Shown here: positions 6,872 through 14,714 of the stretch, one piece after another | How the letters are laid out: each line of letters starts with the position of its first letter | Position numbering within the stretch: position 1 is the first letter of the stretch | Origin: Flavisolibacter sp. | GTDB lineage: Bacteria > Bacteroidota > Bacteroidia > Chitinophagales > Chitinophagaceae | Reading direction: 5' to 3' | Assembly: GCA_013695175.1 (NCBI GenBank) | Contig: JACDAZ010000033.1 | Span: 1-14,714, forward strand | Length of the DNA: 14,714 nucleotides | Translations under genes and position numbers: made by a program | The notes under the pieces: model-generated | What the model was told of the DNA's origin: nothing | Databases searched by the model: none | What the model saw: only the letters and a program-made list of their open reading frames with translations

Positions 6872-7453
6872 TTATAAAGCAATCTGTTTTTGCACCATCA
6901 TCTTGCGAAGGTTTATTAAACCATAACGCATTCTGCCCAGTGCTGTATTGATGCTGCAGTCTGTTAAGGCTGCTATTTCTTTAAAACTCATATCTGCGTA
7001 ATGACGCAATATAATTACTTCTCTCTGATCTTCGGGCAATTTATCAAGCATATCTTTTACCCTGTTGTGGCTTTGCCTTTTGATCATTTTATCTTCTGCA
7101 CTATCTTCCGTAAAATTAAGGATTTCGAAGATATCCTGGTTATCGCCGGTTTTAATTGTTGGCGTGCGTTTTACTTTTCGGAAATGATCCACACAAAGAT
7201 TGTGAGCAATTCTCATAGCCCATGGCAAAAACTTTCCTTCTTCAGTATAGCGTCCGCCGCGTACTGTATCAATAACACGGATAAAAACATCCTGAAAAAT
7301 ATCTTCAGCAAGGTATTTATCCTTAACAAGAAATAGTATAGAAGTGTAAAGTTTGTCCTTATGCCGAAGTACTAGTATTTCTAAAGCATTACTATTGCCG
7401 GCAATGAATGATTGGATCAACTCGTGGTCCGAAAACTTTGATAGAGATGTCAT
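6872..7453 (-). CDS. ECF-type RNA polymerase sigma-70 factor
   Basis: 193-residue sigma factor with region 2 and region 4 only, which directs RNA polymerase to a subset of promoters. Region 2 spans about residues 24-97: core-binding YLAEDIFQDVFIRV (48-60), then the -10-recognising part GKFLPWAMRIAHNLCVDHFRK (73-93). After an acidic linker (about 100-125), region 4 runs about 133-186: LPEDQREVIILRHYADMSFKEIA followed by the helix-turn-helix LTDCSINTALGRMRYGL. It resembles the widespread Bacteroidota ECF-type group whose members carry RGGRYTEEGKFLPW and stand alone. No anti-sigma gene (zinc-binding or FecR-like) or SusC-type receptor is adjacent, so it is probably not a SusCD- or FecI-type regulator. 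Its start codon forms one end of a 12-bp inverted repeat, hinting at control of translation. No convincing promoter was seen upstream. ATG 7453-7451 gives the expected N-terminus. Confidence 0.93.
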   Translation of the reverse strand: MTSLSKFSDHELIQSFIAGNSNALEILVLRHKDKLYTSILFLVKDKYLAEDIFQDVFIRVIDTVRGGRYTEEGKFLPWAMRIAHNLCVDHFRKVKRTPTIKTGDNQDIFEILNFTEDSAEDKMIKRQSHNRVKDMLDKLPEDQREVIILRHYADMSFKEIAALTDCSINTALGRMRYGLINLRKMMVQKQIAL

Positions 7454-7513
7454 AAACTTCTAAGGGTTTAGGTAGATACGGATGAAATAAAATTTTACGA
7501 GTAGAAGTTTATG
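7451..7513 (-). promoter_or_regulatory. 12-bp inverted repeat including the sigma-factor start codon
   Basis: CATAAACTTCTA (7451-7462) and its exact reverse complement TAGAAGTTTATG (7502-7513) enclose 39 bases. In the leftward mRNA the second arm to be made ends in the AUG of the sigma gene, so folding would pair the start codon. The stem is A-T rich and the loop long, so it is only moderately stable. A translational switch or a binding site for a dimeric regulator are both possible; function is inferred. Confidence 0.5.
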
Positions 7514-7645
7514 CTATAGGCGATTTGAGGTTTTTAAGTTTAGTTCTATTGGATCAGGAAGTAAAAATAATGGTCTTTTTTAAAAAACCAACATCTTTTA
7601 TAAGAATTATTGCCTGTTTATTGAAAAAGAAATGTTAAGCCATGG

Positions 7646-7675
7646 TTTGCTAAATGTGTTAGTAAACTACATTTG
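7646..7675 (+). promoter_or_regulatory. Bacteroidota-type promoter of uvrA
   Basis: TTTG (7646-7649), 18 bases, then TACATTTG (7668-7675): both elements match the consensus exactly. Only eight bases separate the -7 element from the uvrA ATG at 7684, so the transcript should begin within a few bases of the start codon. A 6-bp dyad AAATGT (7652-7657) / ACATTT (7669-7674) overlaps the -7 element and could be an operator. Confidence 0.7.
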
Positions 7676-7683
7676 CCGCTGAT

Positions 7684-10557
7684 ATGAAAAGAGCCCCGGC
7701 AAAATTAAAAAAAAGCAAAGCCAGATTATTGGACAATGATATTTTTATAAAAGGGGCTAGAGTGCACAATTTAAAAAATATTGATGTAGTCTTTCCCCGT
7801 AATAAACTAATAGTTGTTACCGGCGTTTCAGGTTCGGGAAAATCATCTTTAACAATAGACACTTTATATGCCGAAGGTCAAAGAAAATATGCTGAAAGCC
7901 TGAGTGCCTACGTGCGGCAATTTTTAAACAGAATGGATAAACCTGATGTAGACTATATAAAAGGATTATCCCCCGCTATTGCCATTGAACAAAAAGTAAG
8001 TATTAGAACACCACGCAGCACCGTTGGCAGTATGACAGAAATATATGATTACCTCCGTTTGTTTTTTTCACGTTTAGGAAAAACCATTTCACCTGTATCC
8101 GGTAAAGAAGTAAAAAAAGATGATGTAAAAGATGTGCTGGATAATATAAAATCTTTAAAACATGGAGGAAAAGCTTTTATTCTTACCTCATTTAAACAAC
8201 ACAGAAACAGGGATATAAAAGAAGAGCTGACCCTGTTGTTGCAAAAAGGATTTTCACGAATTTATGTATCATCACTTTCTCGTTCACAGATTGAGCACCC
8301 CGTATCAGAAGGTATTATTATAAGAATAGAAGATGTATTGGAACAAAAGCTGGAAGAGTTTGAAAACATATTTCAATATGCAGATAATGTTTTTGTGCTC
8401 ATAGACAGGATTGTTGTAAAAGAATTTGATGAGGATGATGAACACCGGTTATCTGATTCTATTGGTACTGCGTTTTATGAAGGTGAAGGAGACGTGTACC
8501 TGGAGGTTGACGGTGGTGAGGGAACTATAAAAAGATTAGTTCATTTTAATAATAGGTTTGAGCTGGATGGAATGTTATTTGAAGAACCTGCTCCAAATCT
8601 TTTTTCATTTAATAATCCATTTGGTGCCTGTCCCACTTGCGAAGGCTTTTCAATGGTTTTAGGTATTGATGAAGATCTTGTAATACCCAATAAGTTGTTG
8701 AGTGTTTATGAAGGTGCCGTGGCACCCTGGAAAGGTGAAAAACTTGGTAAGTGGAGAGAAAACTTTATCAAAGCATCGCGAAAAACCGATTTTCCGGTTC
8801 ATACCCCTATTGCGGATCTTACAAAATCGCAGTATAATAGTTTATGGGAAGGCAACCAGTTTGTAGAAGGCATAAATGATTTTTTTAAAGAGGTAGAACA
8901 AAATCTTTATAAGGTGCAGTATCGTGTTTTATTAAGCAGGTATAGGGGAAGAACTAAATGTCCGGATTGTAACGGAACAAGGTTAAGAAAAGAAGCCTTA
9001 TATGTAAAAGTTGCAGGAAAAAATATTGGTGAACTGAGTGAGATGCCTGTGAAAGATTTAAGAGTATGGTTTAATGAAGCAGTTCAACATCTCTCGGAAT
9101 ATGATCAAAAAGTAGGTAAAAGGATTATTCTTGAAATTGAGCTTCGCATAAATACTTTATTAAAAGTTGGATTGGGTTATTTAACCATAAACAGGTTAGC
9201 CAACACATTGAGTGGTGGCGAAAGCCAGCGTATACAACTAACCCGGAGCCTGGGTAGCAACCTTACAAATTCATTATATATTCTTGATGAACCATCTATA
9301 GGATTACATTCAAGAGACACAGAAAATTTAATAAAAGTTTTAAAAGAATTACGGGATTTGGGTAATACTGTTGTTGTTGTGGAGCACGATGAAATGATGA
9401 TGCGGCAGGCAGATCATATAATCGATATGGGTCCGCTGGCTTCGCATTTAGGTGGCGAAGTGGTTGCTGAAGGCGATTATGATGAAATTATTTCAAACAC
9501 CGAAAGTTTAACCGGTAAATACCTGAAACATGAACTTACTATAGAGCCGCCAAAGCTGGTAAGAAAATGGAAGAACTCAATTGTTATTGAAGGAGCAAGA
9601 CATCATAATCTAAAAAATATCAATGTTGAATTTCCATTGAATTGTTTGTGTGTGGTTAGTGGTGTTAGCGGCAGTGGTAAAACTACTTTGGTTAAACATA
9701 TTCTTTATCCTGCATTGCAAAAATTGAAAGACGAAGCCGGTGACAAAATTGGTTTACATAAAGCCATTACAGGTGATGTAAGTGCAATTAATTCCATTGA
9801 AATGATTGATCAGAATCCCATAGGAAAATCATCAAGAAGTAACCCGGTAACCTATATACAGGCATGGAATTATATAAGGGATCTTTTTGCAGAACAGCCA
9901 CTAAGTAAAATAAGAGGGTTCCAGGCAAAACATTTTTCATTTAATGTAGATGCCGGCAGGTGCGATGCCTGCAAAGGTGAAGGTGAAAAAGTGGTAGAGA
10001 TGCAGTTTCTTGCAGATGTACATCTAACATGTGAAGTATGCAATGGAAAAAGATTTAAAGAAGAAGTTCTGGAAGTTCAATACAAAGGCAAAAGCGTTTA
10101 TGACGTTCTTGAAATGAGTGTTGATGAAGCTTTAGAATTTTTTAAAGATGAAAAATCTTTATTAAATGCAATGAATCCTTTGGGTAGTGTTGGATTGGGA
10201 TATGTGAAACTGGGGCAGTCTTCAGATACGCTTTCAGGTGGTGAAGCACAGCGTGTAAAGCTGGCTTCTTTTTTAGGCAAAGGAAAAGGGTCAGGAAAAA
10301 TATTATTCATTTTTGATGAACCAACAACAGGTTTGCATTTTAATGATATAAAAAAATTGCTTGCTTCTTTTAATGCATTAATTGATCAGGGTCATTCTAT
10401 TATTGTTATAGAACATAATACTGATGTTATACGTTCAGCAGATTGGGTTATAGACCTGGGACCTGAAGCAGGTGCAGATGGTGGTTATTTAGTTTTTGCA
10501 GGCAAACCTTCAGACTTAAAAAAAATGAAAACGGGTTATACTGCCCAGTATTTATAA
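7684..10557 (+). CDS. uvrA: Excinuclease ABC subunit A (UvrA)
   Basis: DNA-damage sensor of nucleotide excision repair: an ATPase dimer that finds distorted DNA and loads UvrB. 957 residues, normal for the family and uninterrupted. Two ABC ATPase halves are present. First half: Walker [10 protein letters not shown] (about 47-55), signature LSGGE (509-513), Walker [11 protein letters not shown] with Asp535. Second half: Walker [10 protein letters not shown] (660-668), signature LSGGE (850-854), Walker [12 protein letters not shown]. The first half also has CxxC pairs at Cys316/319 and Cys426/429; the C-terminal zinc finger is Cys760/763 and Cys783/786, the classic CX2CX19CX2C. Insertion-region motifs such as [19 protein letters not shown] and [20 protein letters not shown] are intact. 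The start is fixed by an in-frame TAA at 7663 and the absence of a better ATG. The N-terminal 18 residues before the conserved [16 protein letters not shown] are very basic. It stands alone as a transcription unit and is convergent with the DUF4293 gene 29 bases downstream. Confidence 0.98.
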   Translation: MKRAPAKLKKSKARLLDNDIFIKGARVHNLKNIDVVFPRNKLIVVTGVSGSGKSSLTIDTLYAEGQRKYAESLSAYVRQFLNRMDKPDVDYIKGLSPAIAIEQKVSIRTPRSTVGSMTEIYDYLRLFFSRLGKTISPVSGKEVKKDDVKDVLDNIKSLKHGGKAFILTSFKQHRNRDIKEELTLLLQKGFSRIYVSSLSRSQIEHPVSEGIIIRIEDVLEQKLEEFENIFQYADNVFVLIDRIVVKEFDEDDEHRLSDSIGTAFYEGEGDVYLEVDGGEGTIKRLVHFNNRFELDGMLFEEPAPNLFSFNNPFGACPTCEGFSMVLGIDEDLVIPNKLLSVYEGAVAPWKGEKLGKWRENFIKASRKTDFPVHTPIADLTKSQYNSLWEGNQFVEGINDFFKEVEQNLYKVQYRVLLSRYRGRTKCPDCNGTRLRKEALYVKVAGKNIGELSEMPVKDLRVWFNEAVQHLSEYDQKVGKRIILEIELRINTLLKVGLGYLTINRLANTLSGGESQRIQLTRSLGSNLTNSLYILDEPSIGLHSRDTENLIKVLKELRDLGNTVVVVEHDEMMMRQADHIIDMGPLASHLGGEVVAEGDYDEIISNTESLTGKYLKHELTIEPPKLVRKWKNSIVIEGARHHNLKNINVEFPLNCLCVVSGVSGSGKTTLVKHILYPALQKLKDEAGDKIGLHKAITGDVSAINSIEMIDQNPIGKSSRSNPVTYIQAWNYIRDLFAEQPLSKIRGFQAKHFSFNVDAGRCDACKGEGEKVVEMQFLADVHLTCEVCNGKRFKEEVLEVQYKGKSVYDVLEMSVDEALEFFKDEKSLLNAMNPLGSVGLGYVKLGQSSDTLSGGEAQRVKLASFLGKGKGSGKILFIFDEPTTGLHFNDIKKLLASFNALIDQGHSIIVIEHNTDVIRSADWVIDLGPEAGADGGYLVFAGKPSDLKKMKTGYTAQYL

Positions 10558-10586
10558 GGATTATTTATAGCGAAATAGGGATAAAA

Positions 10587-11012
10587 TCATCTTAACCTGT
10601 CCATACTTTTAATAAGCTTATTGTCTTTCCATATGCCCCGTGCTGCTAATATGTAAAATACAAGTACACCAAAATGAAGAAGACAAGTGATAGCAAAATT
10701 TCCTGAAGCAAAATAATTTGTTTCTGCAAAATACATGATCAGCAGAAGTACAGTAATAAAGATTCCGAGGTAACACAACCTTAATTGCAATTTCCTGTTT
10801 TCAAATAAAAAAATATTTATTAATGCAATGGCAGCGGATGCAGCAGTTAATATGCTTAACCAAATATTTGATTTGGCATTCAAATCCATGAATGCAGTAA
10901 AATTATTCAGTTCATCTATAATTCTGTCACCGCTATAAAATGGTAAGCTAAAAGTAATAACTGCAAAAACAGCTGCAAGTAAAAGCCAGATACTTTGAAT
11001 TCTTTGTAACAT
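10587..11012 (-). CDS. DUF4293 family small membrane protein
   Basis: 141-residue membrane protein of unknown function with four predicted transmembrane segments (about residues 8-26, 49-69, 79-97 and 107-124). The family marks I recognise are the N-terminal MLQRIQSIWLLLAAV and the C-terminal basic tail DNKLIKSMDRLR; both fit DUF4293, a Bacteroidota family. It begins 12 bases after the glyA stop on the same strand and is almost certainly read on the glyA transcript. There is no obvious terminator in the 29 bases between its stop and the convergent uvrA stop. No catalytic residues stand out and the link to glycine metabolism is positional only. Confidence 0.85.
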   Translation of the reverse strand: MLQRIQSIWLLLAAVFAVITFSLPFYSGDRIIDELNNFTAFMDLNAKSNIWLSILTAASAAIALINIFLFENRKLQLRLCYLGIFITVLLLIMYFAETNYFASGNFAITCLLHFGVLVFYILAARGIWKDNKLIKSMDRLR

Positions 11013-11024
11013 ATTGTTTTGGTT

Positions 11025-12305
11025 TTAATCCAGTTCAGGGTATAAAGGATATTGACCCATAAGATCTTTTACTTCTCCCTGCACTTTTTCTAAAATAGTT
11101 GAACTATCAATATCCATTAATATTCTGTCAATCAAATCTACAACAGTTTCCATATCATTTTCTTTCATACCGCGTGTTGTAATAGCGGGTACACCCACCC
11201 TGATCCCTGATGTAACAAAAGGGCTTTTATCATCGTAGGGAACTGCATTTTTATTTAAAGTTATATGTGCTTTATCTAAAGTTTCCTGTGCTTTTTTACC
11301 ACTAATATTTTTATTTCTTAAATCAATAAGCATAAGATGATTATCAGTTCCACCACTGATTATATGATAATCCTTTTTTACAAAAGCTGTAGCCATTGCC
11401 TGCGCATTTTGTAAAACCTGTTTTGAATATATTGTAAAATCATCGGTAAGTATTTCTCCAAAAGCAATAGCCTTGGCAGCAATTACGTGCTCCAGGGGTC
11501 CGCCCTGTGTACCTGGGAACACAGCCATATCAATCAGATTACTCATCATTCTGGCATTACCTTTCATATCTTTTAATCCAAAGGGGTTTTCAAAATCTTT
11601 TCCCATCAGGATTATACCACCACGGGGACCTCTTAATGTTTTATGCGTTGTTGATGTTACAAAATGACAATATTCGAAAGGAGAATCTAAAAGTTCTGTT
11701 GCTATTAAACCTGCGGGGTGTGCAATATCAGCCATTACAAAGGCACCTGCTCCATCGGCTATAGTTCTTATTCTTTTATAATCCCATTCCCTGCTATAAG
11801 CTGATGCACCACATATAATTAATTTCGGTTTTTCCTTTTCTGCCACTTCCTCCATTTGCTTATAATTCACCAATCCTGTTTCTTTCTCTACACCATAAAA
11901 ATGGGCATCATACAATTTACCACTGAAGTTGACCGGTGAGCCGTGGGTAAGATGCCCACCCATACTTAAATCAAGACCCAAAATTTTATCACCGGGTTTT
12001 AATATGGCAAGCATTAATGCAGCATTTGCCTGTGCACCGCTATGAGGCTGCACATTCGCATAATCACATTTAAAAACCTGTTTGATACGGTCAATGGCTA
12101 ATTGTTCTGTTTCATCAACAAATTCACAGCCACCATAATATCTTCTGCCAGGGTAACCTTCTGCATATTTATTTGTCATTACATTACCCATTGCCTGCAT
12201 TACCTGCAGCGAGGTAAAATTTTCAGAAGCAATAAGTTCAATTCCTGTTCTTTGTCTTTCCAACTCTTTTTTAATAATATCAAAAACCTCTTTATCTTTT
12301 TGCAT
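11025..12305 (-). CDS. glyA: Serine hydroxymethyltransferase
   Basis: Cytoplasmic PLP enzyme interconverting serine and glycine with transfer of a one-carbon unit to tetrahydrofolate; the main source of one-carbon units, including those used in purine synthesis. The 426 residues cover the complete family fold. Visible motifs: [10 protein letters not shown] (23-32), [23 protein letters not shown] (45-67), the PLP-ring contact DIAHPAGL with Asp193 and His196, and the Schiff-base lysine in [15 protein letters not shown] (Lys222). The C-terminal part has [14 protein letters not shown] and [15 protein letters not shown]. The ATG at 12305 matches the usual N-terminus ([11 protein letters not shown]). 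It leads a two-gene unit with the DUF4293 gene. A leader of roughly 80 bases with TATTTTTG (12400-12393) might mark its promoter, but no matching -33 element is seen. Confidence 0.98.
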   Translation of the reverse strand: MQKDKEVFDIIKKELERQRTGIELIASENFTSLQVMQAMGNVMTNKYAEGYPGRRYYGGCEFVDETEQLAIDRIKQVFKCDYANVQPHSGAQANAALMLAILKPGDKILGLDLSMGGHLTHGSPVNFSGKLYDAHFYGVEKETGLVNYKQMEEVAEKEKPKLIICGASAYSREWDYKRIRTIADGAGAFVMADIAHPAGLIATELLDSPFEYCHFVTSTTHKTLRGPRGGIILMGKDFENPFGLKDMKGNARMMSNLIDMAVFPGTQGGPLEHVIAAKAIAFGEILTDDFTIYSKQVLQNAQAMATAFVKKDYHIISGGTDNHLMLIDLRNKNISGKKAQETLDKAHITLNKNAVPYDDKSPFVTSGIRVGVPAITTRGMKENDMETVVDLIDRILMDIDSSTILEKVQGEVKDLMGQYPLYPELD

Positions 12306-12435
12306 GCTTATGTTTATTATGAATTATGCAGGAGATTGAGCTTCTGCATTAACAAGTATGAGTTTAAAGTTTAATTTATAAAATTATCTTAGCAAAAATA
12401 AGTGCTGAAACTTTCTATAACGGTTATTAATTTAT

Positions 12436-12464
12436 TTTGTTAGAAAGGAAATGACGTATTTTTG
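12436..12464 (+). promoter_or_regulatory. Bacteroidota-type promoter of the nucleotidyltransferase gene
   Basis: TTTG (12436-12439), 17 bases, then TATTTTTG (12457-12464): both elements match the consensus. The predicted transcript begins around 12468-12472, giving a 5' leader of about 75 bases. It lies in the 239-base divergent region between glyA and the nucleotidyltransferase gene. Confidence 0.65.
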
Positions 12465-12501
12465 GCGCTTGTTTTTTCAATAGTTGTGAAAACATTGTTC
12501 A

Positions 12502-12532
12502 TGATGGGATTAATAATAATACCAACCCATCA
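12502..12532 (+). promoter_or_regulatory. 7-bp hairpin in the nucleotidyltransferase leader
   Basis: TGATGGG (12502-12508) pairs with CCCATCA (12526-12532) around a 17-base A-T-rich loop, ending 12 bases before the ATG. It is the only notable structure in the leader. It may affect ribosome access, but a stem this short can arise by chance. Confidence 0.3.
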
Positions 12533-12544
12533 AAACATTTTTGA

Positions 12545-13537
12545 ATGAAAGCAATTATTCCAGTAGCAGGAGCCGGAACCAAACTCAGACCACATACATA
12601 TACGCAACCAAAAGCTTTAATACCGCTTGCAGGTAAAACAGTTTTAAGCATTATTGTAGATCAGCTAAAAAATGCGGGGATAAAGGAATTCATTTTTATT
12701 GTAGGTTACCTGGGCGAGAAAATACAGGATTATATAAAGATTAATTACCTGAACCTTCAGGCTCATTTTGTGCATCAGAATGACAGGCAGGGAATTGGTC
12801 ATGCTCTGAAACTGACTAAGAACATAGTAAATGGTGACGAGATATTTATAGTATTGGGTGATACAATATGTGAATATGATATTGATGCTGTTATCAAAAG
12901 TCCTTACTCTATGATAGGATTAAAAAAAGTTGATGATCCAAGAAATTTTGGTGTTGCAGAATTAGATCCTGACTGTTTTGCTACTCATGTAGTTGAAAAA
13001 CCACAAATTCCCAAATCAAACCAGGCATTAGTTGGAGTGTACAAAATAAAAGAATCTGATCTACTTTTTGAATGCCTTGAGAGTAACATTAAACAAGGTT
13101 TGCGCACGCATGGAGAATATAATATTACTGATGCACTTGACTGCATGATAAAAAAGGGTTCAAAGATTCAATCTTTTAAAGTAGACAGTTGGTTTGATTG
13201 TGGTAAAAGAGAAACCCTGCTTGAATCAAATGTTACATTATTAAAAAAATTCGGAGGCAGTATTATATCATCACAGGCTTATGAAAATACTGTTATCATC
13301 CAACCGGTCCGTATTGGTAAAGGATGTCATATTCAAAATTCAATTATTGGACCTAATGTAACAATTGGGGAAAACACTACTATTGATTCTTCTATCATTA
13401 AAAATTCCATCATTGGTTCTTATTCTAACTTGTTTGATATAGTCCTGGATTATTCCATTATAGGAAGTGACACAGGAATAAGAGGTGAAACAAGAACTTT
13501 AAATATTGGTGATAATACGGATATTGATCTTGGTTAA
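12545..13537 (+). CDS. Sugar-phosphate nucleotidyltransferase with left-handed beta-helix tail
   Basis: Probably makes an NDP-sugar (dTDP- or UDP-glucose type) from a sugar-1-phosphate and an NTP, for cell-surface polysaccharide or antibiotic-type sugar synthesis. 330 residues. The nucleotidyltransferase domain (about 1-235) has the signature GAGTKLRPHTYTQPKALIPLAGK (9-31), in which Lys replaces the usual Arg of GxGTRLRP. The metal-site Asp106 lies in IVLGDTICEYD, with VVEKPQIP (149-156), the sugar-contact region HGEYNITDALD, and WFDCGKRETLLESN (216-229). From about 250 to 310 come hexapeptide-type turns of a left-handed beta-helix (IGKGCHIQNSIIGPNVTIG), as in the long RmlA-like and archaeal bifunctional enzymes. 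The short tail makes acetyltransferase activity doubtful. No neighbouring sugar-pathway genes are present, so nucleotide and sugar specificity cannot be fixed. ATG 12545 matches the family start. Confidence 0.9.
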   Translation: MKAIIPVAGAGTKLRPHTYTQPKALIPLAGKTVLSIIVDQLKNAGIKEFIFIVGYLGEKIQDYIKINYLNLQAHFVHQNDRQGIGHALKLTKNIVNGDEIFIVLGDTICEYDIDAVIKSPYSMIGLKKVDDPRNFGVAELDPDCFATHVVEKPQIPKSNQALVGVYKIKESDLLFECLESNIKQGLRTHGEYNITDALDCMIKKGSKIQSFKVDSWFDCGKRETLLESNVTLLKKFGGSIISSQAYENTVIIQPVRIGKGCHIQNSIIGPNVTIGENTTIDSSIIKNSIIGSYSNLFDIVLDYSIIGSDTGIRGETRTLNIGDNTDIDLG

Positions 13538-13612
13538 ATAACCTTTACATATATTATCTTCTTTATCATGTTCTAAAGTATAATCTGCATATTTGCTTTC
13601 TCATAAATCATC

Positions 13613-14554
13613 ATGTTTCACAATAGGATTACAGATCTCTTTCAAATTAAATATCCAATCATTCAGGCCGGAATGGTCTGGGCCAGTGGCTGGCGTTTAG
13701 CCAGTGCTGTTAGTAATGCCGGCGGGTTAGGCATAATAGGAGCCGGAAGCATGTATCCTGAAACTTTAAAAGAGCATATACAAAAATGTAAAGCTGCAAC
13801 AAATAATTCTTTTGCTGTAAATGTTCCTCTTTTATATCCAGACCTGGATAAGCACATTCAAATACTAATTGAAGAAGGTGTAAAGATTGTATTCACTTCC
13901 GCAGGCAATCCTAAAAAATGGACAGGACATTTAAAAGAGCACAGAATAACTGTTGTACATGTAATAAGCAGCAGCAAATTTGGATTAAAAGCGCAGGAAG
14001 CAGGTTGTGATGCAGTGGTTGCAGAAGGTTTTGAAGCGGGTGGACATAACGGCAGGGAAGAAACTACAACCATGGTATTGGTTCCGGCAGTAACAAATAA
14101 AGTTACCATACCTGTAATTGCGGCTGGAGGCATTGCAACAGGAAGACAAATGCTTGCCGCTATGGTATTGGGTGCAGAGGGAGTTCAGGTCGGAAGCCGT
14201 TTTGTTGCCAGTGAAGAAGCTTCATCGCATATTAAATTTAAAAAGGCTGTTATTGATGCAGCGGAAGGTGGAACGCAATTGTCATTGAAGAAGCTGACAC
14301 CTGTAAGGCTTTTAAAAAATAAATTTTTTGAAAAAGTAGAGGAAGCAGAAAAACGCGGTGCCACCGAGGAAGAATTGAGATTGATATTAGGGAGGGCAAG
14401 ATCCAAAACGGGAATGTTTGAAGGCAACCTTGATGAGGGCGAACTGGAGATAGGGCAGGTGAGTGCAATTGTAGATGAGATTTTACCTGCTGTCAGGATT
14501 GTTGAAAATATTTGGCAGGAATTTGAAAATGCTTTACTGCAACCAATTAAATAA
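13613..14554 (+). CDS. FMN-dependent nitronate monooxygenase / FabK-like enoyl-ACP reductase family protein
   Basis: TIM-barrel flavoprotein of the 2-nitropropane dioxygenase family, 313 residues, full length. Conserved parts: the N-terminal RITDLFQIKYPIIQAGMVWAS (FMN contact), SNAGGLGIIGAGS (34-46), FAVNVPLL (67-74), the active-site stretch VVAEGFEAGGHNG with His145, and the phosphate-binding VIAAGGIATGRQM (168-180) followed by GAEGVQVGSRFVAS (187-200). By eye the sequence resembles FabK (enoyl-ACP reductase II) as closely as nitronate monooxygenase, notably in the AEGxEAGGHxG motif and overall length. FabK would act in fatty-acid elongation; nitronate monooxygenase would detoxify alkyl nitronates. 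With no fab neighbours the choice is open. It lies 75 bases after the nucleotidyltransferase gene, same strand; CATATTTG at 13588-13595 is a one-mismatch -7 element without a good -33. Confidence 0.9.
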   Translation: MFHNRITDLFQIKYPIIQAGMVWASGWRLASAVSNAGGLGIIGAGSMYPETLKEHIQKCKAATNNSFAVNVPLLYPDLDKHIQILIEEGVKIVFTSAGNPKKWTGHLKEHRITVVHVISSSKFGLKAQEAGCDAVVAEGFEAGGHNGREETTTMVLVPAVTNKVTIPVIAAGGIATGRQMLAAMVLGAEGVQVGSRFVASEEASSHIKFKKAVIDAAEGGTQLSLKKLTPVRLLKNKFFEKVEEAEKRGATEEELRLILGRARSKTGMFEGNLDEGELEIGQVSAIVDEILPAVRIVENIWQEFENALLQPIK

Positions 14555-14599
14555 AATATATTTACTACTTAATACTGCTCCTGATCTAAATTATTATAT

Positions 14600-14714
14600 A
14601 TGAAGATTAAAATTCTTTCCATCCTTTCTTTCCTGATCATAATATCTTGTACAGCTAAGGCAAATGCAGGTAAAGGTGAGCATCTTAAAAAGAAAGAAAT
14701 TGTTGGTTCTGTTT
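14600..14714 (+). CDS. Start of an exported protein, probable lipoprotein (runs off right edge)
   Basis: An ATG at 14600 opens a frame of 38 codons that continues beyond the window. It begins with two lysines and a hydrophobic core (MKIKILSILSFLIIIS) followed by Cys17 in a lipobox-like IISC, so the product is probably lipid-anchored; cleavage after the later ANA (residues 21-23) is an alternative. The mature part begins polar and lysine-rich (GKGEHLKKKEIVGSV). Too little is present to name a family. It follows the flavoprotein gene by 45 bases on the same strand. Confidence 0.6.
   Translation, partial: MKIKILSILSFLIIISCTAKANAGKGEHLKKKEIVGSV

Noticed and set aside
7001..7336. 111-codon plus-strand open frame across the sigma-factor gene
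   Set aside because: Antisense to conserved sigma region 2 and 4 coding sequence; no protein-like features or start signals.
7571..7590. Near-palindrome TGGTC-T6-A6-CCA upstream of uvrA
   Set aside because: Mostly a T-run followed by an A-run; not a convincing terminator or operator, and it precedes rather than follows a gene on the strand where it would act.
12393..12400. TATTTTTG on the minus strand as the glyA promoter
   Set aside because: The -7 element matches, but no TTTG-like -33 element lies at the required distance, so I did not list it as a separate feature.

Overview
The window looks like a chromosomal stretch from a Bacteroidota bacterium, probably near Chitinophagaceae. The evidence is the low G+C content, near-absence of Shine-Dalgarno sequences, several matches to the phylum's own promoter pattern (TTTG, about 16-18 bases, then TAnnTTTG), and lineage-typical families (a DUF6427-like membrane protein, DUF4293, DsbD with an extra stand-alone N-domain, a stand-alone ECF-type sigma factor). 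Assignment to a genus is not possible from the sequence alone. I see no phage, transposon, CRISPR array, tRNA or rRNA.

Layout. 1-780 (minus) holds the N-terminal 260 codons of a Kup potassium transporter that runs off the left edge; its start region appears to carry a one-base frameshift. 999-2522 (plus) is a secreted protein of unknown function split by one in-frame TAA. It is followed after 9 bases by a polytopic DUF6427-like membrane protein (2532-3518, GTG start) and then by purQ (3568-4248), which has its own candidate promoter. 4309-6758 is a two-gene thiol-redox unit: a stand-alone exported DsbD N-domain with its cysteine pair, a hairpin, then a full DsbD whose own N-domain has lost both cysteines. 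A terminator-like hairpin separates this from a convergent ECF-type sigma factor (6872-7453, minus), a gene with long inverted repeats at both ends; one arm contains its start codon.

7684-10557 (plus) is a complete uvrA whose promoter lies so close to the ATG that the mRNA should be almost leaderless. Convergent to it, glyA (12305-11025) and a DUF4293 membrane protein (11012-10587) form a minus-strand pair. Divergent from glyA, a sugar-phosphate nucleotidyltransferase with a beta-helix tail (12545-13537) has a good Bacteroidota promoter. It is followed by a FabK/nitronate monooxygenase-family flavoprotein (13613-14554) and the first 38 codons of an exported, probably lipid-anchored protein (14600 to the edge).

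Function. Most genes are housekeeping: potassium uptake, purine synthesis, serine/glycine and one-carbon metabolism, nucleotide excision repair, envelope thiol reduction and sugar-nucleotide synthesis. PurQ and GlyA both feed purine synthesis but are not in one operon. I did not find a convincing new multi-gene system. The points most worth checking are the division of labour between the two DsbD-type proteins, the two apparent lesions (kup start, TAA at 1269), and the inverted repeats around the sigma-factor gene.
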